DNA of 62,449 nucleotides from Elusimicrobia bacterium HGW-Elusimicrobia-3 (GTDB lineage Bacteria; Elusimicrobiota; Elusimicrobia; Elusimicrobiales; UBA9959), in contig PHAL01000017.1 in the NCBI GenBank assembly GCA_002840355.1, forward strand, positions 1-62,449, written 5' to 3'. This document shows positions 32,144 to 39,111 of the stretch, piece after piece (within the stretch, counting starts at the first letter, position 1; each line of letters starts with the position of its first letter). The position numbers were made by a program, and so were the translations under genes. Below the pieces are notes generated by a model. It did no database searches. It saw nothing but the letters and a program-made list of their open reading frames with translations, and had not been told where the DNA came from.

Positions 32144-33591
32144 GCGGCCCCCTTCAGGACTATGCGGCCCTTCGCGTTGAGGTCCATCGCCGTAGAGATT
32201 ATCTTCGCCCTCGCGCCGATCACCCGCTCGTCCTCGGGACGGGTCATCATCAGGTCCTTGACCACCAGGCGCACGTCCTCGGGCAGCAGCCGGGTCACGT
32301 TGCCGGTGGCGACCTCGCCGGCGCCGGCCAGGGCGGTGGCCCAGTCGGCGTAAGGCATGGACACCACGAGCGGCTTCAGGTTCTTCTCGTCCAGGCGGCA
32401 CAGGTCGTCAAAAGTGACCATCTTGCTGCGCAGTTCCTCCGAGGCTTTCGGGTCGGCGCGGTTGAGATTGTCCATGATCTCGCTGCGCGCGCCCTCGTCG
32501 ACCAGCGACAGCAGGCGGCCCAGCTTCTCGGCGCCCTTGAGGCTCTTCTCGAGCTTCAGGCGCAGGTCGTTCTCGATCTCGTAGACGCGCTCGGGCTCGG
32601 CCTGCTTGAGGCCCAGCAGGAAGGCGGAGACGGACTGGCGCTTGGCCGGCGGCAGGGCCAGCAGTACCTTGGAGGAAATATGGGGCCTGCGGTCGGCCAT
32701 GTTGGCGATGATGATGGCGGCGTCCTCGTCGGGCAGGTCGGCGATCAGCTCGGCCGAATCGGACGGGGGCAGCTTCTCTATGAAATCGAAGGCCGAGCCG
32801 GCCGTCAGCATGGCGCCGCCCGAGGCGGCCTTGGACTCCACGTCTATGATCTCGCCGAATTCGCCCACCTCGCCGCCCCCGCTTTCGCCGGGGCCGCCCA
32901 GCGCGCCGCCGGCGGGGCCGGCGGCGGCCGCGGCGGGGCCGTTGATGCGGGCGTAATCCACGAAGCCGCTGAGCAGCTTGGAGGCCAGGATGTAGCCGAA
33001 GATCAGCAGCACGCCGAGCGCCAGCGCGCCGAAGGCGGAAGCCACCAGCACCGGGCGTATCTCGGGCGCCTCCAGGGCGCTCTTCCACCAGGGCAGCATC
33101 TCGGCCTTGGCGGTGATGATGGTGTCGCCGCGCTGCTCGCTGACGCGCAGCACTTCGGCTATCATCAGCTTGATCGCGTTCACGCGCGTGTCGGGCACGC
33201 CCCTGTCGAAAACGAGGGAGACGGCGAGCTTCTTGACGCGGAATTCGCTGGTGCGCTGGCTCTCGGCGCGCTGCTGCTTGAGGTACTCGCCGGTCTTCTC
33301 GAGGATGTTGACCGCCGAGTAGCCGGGCAGGGTCAGGTTCTCCTCGGGCGGGGAGCCGGACTCGCTCTTGCTCTTGAGCACCATCTCCCCCTCCACCGTC
33401 ACGAAGGCGCGGGCCCGGCCGCGGCCGAGCAACTGCTCGAGCAGGCGGGACACGTCATCCTGCATGCGGGCCGAGATCTCGGAGCCCTGGGCGGTGGGAG
33501 AAAGGGCCGGGTCGGCCTCCTGCGCGCCCGCGTTAAGGGCCAGGCAGAGGGACAGGACGGCTGAAAGGCGTAGGATTGCGGTCATAATCAC
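32140..33591 (-). CDS. Natural FliF(C-terminal part)-FliG fusion protein
   Basis: 483 residues, start GTG at 33591 (ATG at 33585 possible). A signal peptide (about 1-23); an extracytoplasmic domain (40-165) matching the FliF/YscJ C-terminal domain (SRLLEQLLGRGRARAFVTV; FRVKKLAVSLVFDRG; EQRGDTI); one membrane helix (180-204); a Gly/Ala linker (217-262); then FliG-like middle (265-370) and C-terminal domains (390-480, with VTFDDLCRLDEKNL and LLPEDVRLVVKDL). FliF normally has two helices plus RBM1-2, which are missing here. It could form a reduced inner-membrane ring carrying its own torque face for MotAB. Coded just upstream of the coiled-coil HATPase and convergent with motAB. Confidence 0.8.
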   Translation of the reverse strand: MIMTAILRLSAVLSLCLALNAGAQEADPALSPTAQGSEISARMQDDVSRLLEQLLGRGRARAFVTVEGEMVLKSKSESGSPPEENLTLPGYSAVNILEKTGEYLKQQRAESQRTSEFRVKKLAVSLVFDRGVPDTRVNAIKLMIAEVLRVSEQRGDTIITAKAEMLPWWKSALEAPEIRPVLVASAFGALALGVLLIFGYILASKLLSGFVDYARINGPAAAAAGPAGGALGGPGESGGGEVGEFGEIIDVESKAASGGAMLTAGSAFDFIEKLPPSDSAELIADLPDEDAAIIIANMADRRPHISSKVLLALPPAKRQSVSAFLLGLKQAEPERVYEIENDLRLKLEKSLKGAEKLGRLLSLVDEGARSEIMDNLNRADPKASEELRSKMVTFDDLCRLDEKNLKPLVVSMPYADWATALAGAGEVATGNVTRLLPEDVRLVVKDLMMTRPEDERVIGARAKIISTAMDLNAKGRIVLKGAA

Positions 33592-33597
33592 AGTTAT

Positions 33598-33603
33598 ATT
33601 GTA
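33598..33603 (-). promoter_or_regulatory. Predicted -10 box for leaderless FliF-FliG transcript
   Basis: TACAAT, 6 bases, then the GTG start at 33591; no ribosome site. A TATAAC 7 bases before the internal ATG at 33585 would give the same geometry for the shorter form. Confidence 0.45.
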
Positions 33604-33622
33604 TATAAAGCAGGTTACAAAG

Positions 33623-34954
33623 TTATTTCGGGGATTCAGCGCCGGCCGGCAGGTCTATCCAGAACGATGCGCCGCCGCCCGGGGCCGGGCCGCAGCCCGC
33701 CTTTCCGCCGTGCAGCTCGGCGATGGCCCTGACCAGGGCCAGGCCCAGGCCGGTGCCGCCGTGGCCGGACGCCGCCGAGCCCTGCGTGAACGGGGTGAAC
33801 AGCTTCTGCGCTTCCCCCTCGCGCAGGCCGGGCCCGGTGTCGGCCACCTCGAACCGGCACCTGCCGCCGGTAAGTGCAACGCGCAGCGTGACGGCGCCGC
33901 CCGCCGGGGTGAACTTGAGGGCGTTGGAGAGCAAATTGGTCAGCACATGCGTGATAAGCTCGCGGTCCAGCAGCGCTGCCCCCCCGGGCGGGCCGCCTTC
34001 CACCGCCAGGCTTATCCCCTTCTCCTCCGCTTTCGGCCTCAGGAAATCGGCCGCGTCGCGGGCCAGCGCCAGCGGGTCCTCGGCGGCCGGCCGCAGGTCC
34101 ATCCGGCCCCGCTCTATCCGGGCCAGGTCCAGCATGGCGGTCACGAAATTGGCCAGCCGCCCGGCGTTCTGCTTGATGCGCTCGAAGACTTCCAGGTCCT
34201 CGGACCGGAACCTCTCCTTCTCCTTGAGCAGCAGCGCGGCGTAGGTCTCTATGACGCCCAGCGGCGAGCGCAGTTCGTGCGTGACGGAGGCGGTAAAATT
34301 CTTCTTCATCGTCTCCAGCTCCAGCAGGCGGTCGCTCATCGCGTTCAGCGCGCCGGCCAGCTCGGCCACCTCGTCGGAACCGGAGGCGTCGGTCTTGGCG
34401 CCGAACTTCCCTTCCCCAACCTCCGCGGCTTCGGCGGCCAGGCGCCGCAGGCGCCGCGTCAGCCGCCGGGCCACCAGCAGGCCCAGCAGCGCCGCCGCGG
34501 CCATGGCGCCCAGGAAAGCGGCGGCCAGGTCGCGCCAGACGCCGGCCAGCGCCTCGCGCCGCTCGCCCTCGAGCGCCGCCGACGAGAAGAGCAGCTGCGC
34601 CGTATATTTGCCGCCCCGTATCTCCCGCGGCACGGGGGTTTCGCCCTTCGCCGGCGGGGCCTTGCCCCGGGTCTTTACCGGCCGCAGGCCGCGGCCTATG
34701 TCCAGGCGGCAGGCCGCTATCTCCGCCCGCGACGAGCAAAGCCCTGAAAGGTAATCTACCGCCATCAGCGGGTCGCGGGCCAGGTCGGCCTCGCCGAGCA
34801 TGGCCGCCGCGGACTGCGCCAGGGCCTGCAGGCGGGCCTCCTGCGCCTGCCGCACTGTGCGGTTCTGGAAGCTGAAGAAAATGCCGGAAAGCAGCAGGGC
34901 CGCCGCCAGGGCGGCGGCCATGAGGGCCGCGCTGAACTTGTGGAATAATTTCAT
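33623..34954 (-). CDS. Membrane sensor histidine kinase with HAMP domain
   Basis: 443 residues: TM1 (about 8-30), a short extracytoplasmic region (31-140), TM2 (about 145-165), HAMP (166-220), HisKA with VTHELRSPLGVI, and HATPase with NLLSNALKFTP, ADTGPGL and GTGLGLALV. Intact kinase. It lies between the PorV-like gene (27-base gap) and the FliF-FliG gene (31-base gap with its own -10 box). No receiver gene is adjacent on this strand; the lone receivers across the convergent junction are plausible partners. Confidence 0.9.
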   Translation of the reverse strand: MKLFHKFSAALMAAALAAALLLSGIFFSFQNRTVRQAQEARLQALAQSAAAMLGEADLARDPLMAVDYLSGLCSSRAEIAACRLDIGRGLRPVKTRGKAPPAKGETPVPREIRGGKYTAQLLFSSAALEGERREALAGVWRDLAAAFLGAMAAAALLGLLVARRLTRRLRRLAAEAAEVGEGKFGAKTDASGSDEVAELAGALNAMSDRLLELETMKKNFTASVTHELRSPLGVIETYAALLLKEKERFRSEDLEVFERIKQNAGRLANFVTAMLDLARIERGRMDLRPAAEDPLALARDAADFLRPKAEEKGISLAVEGGPPGGAALLDRELITHVLTNLLSNALKFTPAGGAVTLRVALTGGRCRFEVADTGPGLREGEAQKLFTPFTQGSAASGHGGTGLGLALVRAIAELHGGKAGCGPAPGGGASFWIDLPAGAESPK

Positions 34955-34981
34955 ACGGCTGCGCCTGCTGCCTGTGCCCCC

Positions 34982-36952
34982 TTACCTGGAGAGCCTGATG
35001 ATGCGCTCCAGGGCCTTCTTGGCCTGCGTGTTCTGCGGGTCCAGCGTCAGGATCTTGCGGAAGGAGTCGGCCGCTTTGCCGTATTCGCCCTTCGCGTAAG
35101 CGTCGGCCCCGGCCTGGTAGAGTTTCTCTATCTCCCTGGCGTTGGCCGCCGCGCCGGTGAGCACGGGCTCGGCGGCCGCCTCGTCGCGGTACGAGCTGGT
35201 CTCGGGCTCCCAGGAGGATTCCGTGCCCTGCTTCTTGCGGGCCTCGGCGGTCATCTTGGCCAGCTTGGCCTTCTCCACCGGGTCGGGCTCGGAGCGCGCC
35301 GCCCGCTCCCAGTCGCGCGCGGCGCGGGAGTAGGCGCCCAGCATATAGTTGCACGATCCGCTCTTCTTGAGGGCCATCAGGTAGGCCGGCTCGATGTCGA
35401 GCAGTTCCTCCAGCTTGCGCAGCGCCTCGGAATAGCGCTTCTTGGCGTAGAATTCATCGGACTGGTCCAGCTTGTACTCGGGCCAGCCGCGGCTGAAGTC
35501 GGCGGGCACCTTGTCGGGCGTGATACGGGAGATCTCGCCTGCCTTATCCAGGAAGTTGGCCAGTCCGCCGTCCTGCTGGTTGAGGCTCTGGGCGTAGGCC
35601 AGCTTCTTCATCGCGCGGCTGTCGGCGCCGTTAACGAAATCCCTGACGCCGCTGGCGAGCAGGTCCTCCCAGCGGGCCCGGCCGCGGCCGGGCTCCGGGG
35701 CCAGCGACGGGTAGTAGGCCGCGACGGCCGAGAGGCGGCGCGTGAGGTTGAGCACGGACGAGTCGGGCAGCAGCTCGCCGGCCTTGGCCACCAGCAGTTT
35801 GTTGGCCGCGTAGTAATTCTCGCGCAGTACCTGCTCCTTCACTTCGGCCAGGCGGGGGTCGTTGAGGCTGGCCGTGTCGCGCGCGCCCTTGTAGTTCTGC
35901 GTCTCGCGCAGGCGCTTGTACTGGTCCAGCAGCTCGGTCTCGGCGATCTCGGCCTGGGTGGGCGTGCCGAAATGGTAGGACAGGGCCATGCGGTGGTTGC
36001 CGGAGGTCTCCTTGACCGTCCCGATAGGCAGCATGAAGCCGTAGTCGAACTGGATGCGCTGTATCTTATAGGAGAGGCCTACCGTGGCCTGCTTGAATTC
36101 CCGGTCGCCGGCCCCGAGCGAGCCGCGCACGCCGAACTCGCCCCGGTCGAGGCTGGGGAACACCTTCTCGGCCGCCACCACGAACTGCTTGTCCAGGCTG
36201 CCGTCGGGGCCTTTCTGCAGCCTGGCGTCCGCGGAGAGCAGCAGCCAGAGGCTCTTGAACGAGGCGCCCAGCCGGGCCTTCATCGGCACGGGGTCCTTGT
36301 CGGCCTCGCTGAAAGCCACGTTGGCCTGCATGGCGTTGAGTATGGCCGCGCCGAAGGTCCAGCGCTTGGTAAGGCGGTACAGCGCGCCCAGGTCGGCGTC
36401 CAGGGCGCCGCGGGCGTTGGCGCCGGCCAGCACCGGGTCCGTGGCGCCGTTCTGCGTCAGGTTCGTCTCCACGGCGTTATACGCCTCGTCGAGGCGGGTG
36501 AAGCCGTGGGACAGGTATTTAAGGGACGCGCCTACTGAAAGCTTCTCGTAGCGGCTGCTCCGGTCGAAGCGGTAGCCCCAGGCCACCGTGCCGGTCTTCT
36601 CGTAGTAGACGCCCGAGAGCGAGAAGTCCTGCCAGGCCGCGCCTATGGTGCCGTGGCGGCCGTTGCCGATGGGCACGGCCAGCGCGGCCACGCTCAGGCC
36701 CAGGCTGGAGCCGTCGCTGAGGCCGCCGTGGAAAAGGGAATGGGAGGCCAGCGCTTTCGTGCGCTCCAGGCCGCCGAGGCCGGCCGGGTTGTAATAGACC
36801 GAGGAGACATCGTCGGCCACGCCGGTGACGGCGTCGCCCATGCCGGGGCCCCTGGCCCCGAAGCCCAGGTCCTCGAAGGCCGCCCGGGCGCAAAGCGGCG
36901 CCAGCAGCAGGGCTGCGGTCAGCGCGGTCTTCGTGGCGGTGATGCGGTTCAT
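34982..36952 (-). CDS. PorV/PorQ-like outer-membrane barrel with C-terminal TPR repeats
   Basis: 656 residues. A signal peptide (about 1-24), then a beta-barrel resembling PorV/PorQ and FadL/OmpP1 proteins: ARGPGMGDAVTGVADDVSSVYYNPAGL at about 33-60, in which NPAGL is the hallmark, and repeated amphipathic strands to about residue 335. The rest (about 340-656) is helical with TPR-like repeats, the clearest near the C-terminus (YQAGADAYAKGEYGKAADSF). PorV is the shuttle of the type IX secretion system; here secretion of the nearby C-terminal-domain proteins is an inference. An 8-base gap follows the preceding small secreted gene. Confidence 0.8.
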   Translation of the reverse strand: MNRITATKTALTAALLLAPLCARAAFEDLGFGARGPGMGDAVTGVADDVSSVYYNPAGLGGLERTKALASHSLFHGGLSDGSSLGLSVAALAVPIGNGRHGTIGAAWQDFSLSGVYYEKTGTVAWGYRFDRSSRYEKLSVGASLKYLSHGFTRLDEAYNAVETNLTQNGATDPVLAGANARGALDADLGALYRLTKRWTFGAAILNAMQANVAFSEADKDPVPMKARLGASFKSLWLLLSADARLQKGPDGSLDKQFVVAAEKVFPSLDRGEFGVRGSLGAGDREFKQATVGLSYKIQRIQFDYGFMLPIGTVKETSGNHRMALSYHFGTPTQAEIAETELLDQYKRLRETQNYKGARDTASLNDPRLAEVKEQVLRENYYAANKLLVAKAGELLPDSSVLNLTRRLSAVAAYYPSLAPEPGRGRARWEDLLASGVRDFVNGADSRAMKKLAYAQSLNQQDGGLANFLDKAGEISRITPDKVPADFSRGWPEYKLDQSDEFYAKKRYSEALRKLEELLDIEPAYLMALKKSGSCNYMLGAYSRAARDWERAARSEPDPVEKAKLAKMTAEARKKQGTESSWEPETSSYRDEAAAEPVLTGAAANAREIEKLYQAGADAYAKGEYGKAADSFRKILTLDPQNTQAKKALERIIRLSR

Positions 36953-36959
36953 AGGTCGC

Positions 36960-37361
36960 TTACCTTATAATGACTACTGTTCCTTTATATACCTTCTCTT
37001 CCAGCCTGACCTGGTATACGTAGACGCCGCCCGGGGACTTCTCCCCCCGGTTCGGGTCCCACTCCAGGTCGTAGAATTCACCCGAGCTGTTGTCCGGCAC
37101 GGGCGGCGTGCCGTTGGAGCGCTGCTTGAGGCGCATCTGCGCCACCTCGCGGCCGGAGAGGTCGTAGACCTTCGCGTCCACGGCCGCGTCACGCGGGTTA
37201 TAGCAGCGGAAAATAAAAGTGTCGTTCCTGCCGTCGCTGTTGGGCGTCACCAGGCGGTTGAGCGCCGCGGAACGGCCGAGCGCCGACGCGGAGCAGAACG
37301 CCGCCGCGGGGGCGAGCGCCAGCGCGGCGAGCAGGCAGAGGACGGCTTTGCAGGGCTTCAT
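36960..37361 (-). CDS. Small secreted protein with gliding/FlgD-like C-terminal domain
   Basis: 133 residues: a signal peptide (about 1-24) and one Ig-like domain (33-133) beginning LNRLVTPNSDGRNDTFIF and ending in GGVYVYQVRLEEKVYKGTVVIIR. This is the layout of CHU_C/gliding-motility C-terminal and FlgD Ig domains. Almost nothing else is present, so the protein is a free-standing tail domain. The same domain closes the divergent gene at 37480. Predicted transcript is leaderless (TAGAAT 8 bases before ATG). Probably acts in the periplasm or at the surface with the PorV-like protein. Confidence 0.78.
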   Translation of the reverse strand: MKPCKAVLCLLAALALAPAAAFCSASALGRSAALNRLVTPNSDGRNDTFIFRCYNPRDAAVDAKVYDLSGREVAQMRLKQRSNGTPPVPDNSSGEFYDLEWDPNRGEKSPGGVYVYQVRLEEKVYKGTVVIIR

Positions 37362-37369
37362 ACAGACTA

Positions 37370-37375
37370 ATTCTA
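37370..37375 (-). promoter_or_regulatory. Predicted -10 box, near-leaderless
   Basis: TAGAAT on the minus strand, 8 bases, then the ATG at 37361. No Shine-Dalgarno. It would drive the run of genes small tail-domain protein, PorV-like, kinase. Confidence 0.45.
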
Positions 37376-37467
37376 CTTTTCAATTGTGACTGTTTTGTTT
37401 CATATTTATGGATTCTGCCCGGCGTAACCGGACATCTCTCTGTAATATTTCTGTCGCACGGCCGGTA

Positions 37468-37473
37468 TATAAT
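37468..37473 (+). promoter_or_regulatory. Predicted -10 box for a leaderless transcript
   Basis: A perfect TATAAT, 6 bases, then the GTG at 37480. It argues against the in-frame ATG at 37408, which lies upstream of this box. Confidence 0.5.
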
Positions 37474-37479
37474 TACACT

Positions 37480-39096
37480 GTGAACTTCAGGCGCTTTCTA
37501 TTTTCCCTCCTCGCCCTGTCGGCCCTGCTGCCGGCCGGGCAGGCCCGCGCCTCCAGGCTCACCTCTCCGAGTTTCATAGACATCACCGGCGCCGTCGGCA
37601 ACGGCTCCGCCTACATGGTCTCCCCCAGCTTCGAGATGAACGGCAACGTGCAGGACCTGGCCGTCTCCACGCAGGAGGCCTCGGGCCTGCTGCACCGCAG
37701 CGGCAAGCTGGCCTACTATCCCTTTCCCGCCCCGGTCTTCGACCTGACGCCGGTGATAGTCTCCAGTTATTCCATCCGGCTTACCTGGACCGCCCCGTCG
37801 GCCGACGCCAGCAGGAACGCCGAGGCCGCCGGCTACTACATACTGCGCTACAGCTCCACCGCCCCGGTCTCCACCGACGAGGGCTTCGCATCGGCCCTGG
37901 TCTATGCCCAGGACTGGGCGCCGCTGGAGCCGGGCAGCCAGGAGAGCCGGGTGGTGGAGGGCTTCCAGGCCGGCACCACCTATTACTTCGCGATGGAGAC
38001 GCTCAACAGCCACTACCTGCGCTCGGAGATCTCCAACGCCGCCGCGGCGCTGGCCCTGACCCCGCTGGCCCCGATGAATTTCCAGCTCGCGCGCACCGGC
38101 AACGCCGTCACCATGACCTGGATCCCGCCGGCCGGCTACATGAACCGCATCCCTTTCGACAACCGCTTCAGCCCGTCGTTCCCCTACGAGGTGAAGAAGT
38201 ACGAGGTCTACCGCGCGACGGCCCCCGCCGACGCGGAGTGGGTGCAGATCGCCGAGACTTCCTCCAGCACGCTGAACTGGACGGATATCGTGCCCACCGC
38301 CGACCCTTATTACTACCACGCCCGCGCGGTGAACCAGGCCGGCGTTTCACTGCCTTCCTACGTGCGCTCCAGCGAGTCGGGCGGGCTCTACTTCCTGGCC
38401 CCCGACAACCAGAGCGTCTTCGAGGTGCCCCAGGAGGGCACCGGCAGCTTCTTCTCCTCCTCTGCGGACCCGATGGACGTTTACACGCTCGATATCTCCA
38501 CGCATATCGAGGACCTTAGCGGGCGCGTGGTGAAATCGGTGGAGTTCTCCGCCTACCGCGGCGGCCTCCAGGCGGACCCGCTCTTCCAGCTGGCCAGCAA
38601 GGGCACGCTGAAGCTGTATTACGCCAAAGCCGGCGGCGCCATAGTCCCCTCCGCGGCCTCGGACGCCAAGGCGCTGAGCATGTACTACTACAACGGCGCG
38701 CGCTGGCTGCAGATGTACGGCATAGTGAACGACGCCGAGCGCAGCGTGCGCCTGGACACCAGGCTGCTCGGGCGCTACCAGCTCAGGACCACGGAGCGCA
38801 GCGGCGGTTTCTCGGCGGACAAGGCCGGCCTGACCAACCGGCTGATAACTCCAAACGGGGACGGCAAAAATGATACGATGGTCTTTATTTTCGACAACCC
38901 GCAGGAGAAGCAGGTGAAGGGCAAGATCTACGACCTGCGCGGCGCCCTGGTGGGCACCATGACGGGCGGCCCCGTGACCAATTCCCTCGTCTGGGACGCC
39001 AAGGCCGGCGGCCAGACGGTGCCGGGCGGGGTCTACATCTACCAGCTGGAGGCCGACGGCACCGTCTATAACGGCACCGTGGTGGTGGTTAGGTAA
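37480..39096 (+). CDS. Secreted fibronectin-III protein with gliding/FlgD-like C-terminal domain
   Basis: 538 residues from GTG 37480, which gives a clean signal peptide (NFRRFLFSLLALSALLPAGQARA region) and follows a TATAAT by 6 bases; ATG 37408 would put 24 odd residues in front. Two fibronectin-III-like domains (about 78-195 and 198-305; SIRLTWTAP, YYFAMETLNS, AVTMTWIPP, YYYHARAVNQ), a beta-rich region (310-440), and the tail domain (about 452-538) starting TNRLITPNGDGKNDTMVF and ending GGVYIYQLEADGTVYNGTVVVVR. Expected to be exported and displayed. Followed 15 bases later by the large repeat protein with a GGAGG site. Confidence 0.8.
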   Translation: MNFRRFLFSLLALSALLPAGQARASRLTSPSFIDITGAVGNGSAYMVSPSFEMNGNVQDLAVSTQEASGLLHRSGKLAYYPFPAPVFDLTPVIVSSYSIRLTWTAPSADASRNAEAAGYYILRYSSTAPVSTDEGFASALVYAQDWAPLEPGSQESRVVEGFQAGTTYYFAMETLNSHYLRSEISNAAAALALTPLAPMNFQLARTGNAVTMTWIPPAGYMNRIPFDNRFSPSFPYEVKKYEVYRATAPADAEWVQIAETSSSTLNWTDIVPTADPYYYHARAVNQAGVSLPSYVRSSESGGLYFLAPDNQSVFEVPQEGTGSFFSSSADPMDVYTLDISTHIEDLSGRVVKSVEFSAYRGGLQADPLFQLASKGTLKLYYAKAGGAIVPSAASDAKALSMYYYNGARWLQMYGIVNDAERSVRLDTRLLGRYQLRTTERSGGFSADKAGLTNRLITPNGDGKNDTMVFIFDNPQEKQVKGKIYDLRGALVGTMTGGPVTNSLVWDAKAGGQTVPGGVYIYQLEADGTVYNGTVVVVR

Positions 39097-39111
39097 CGCG
39101 GCGGAGGACTT

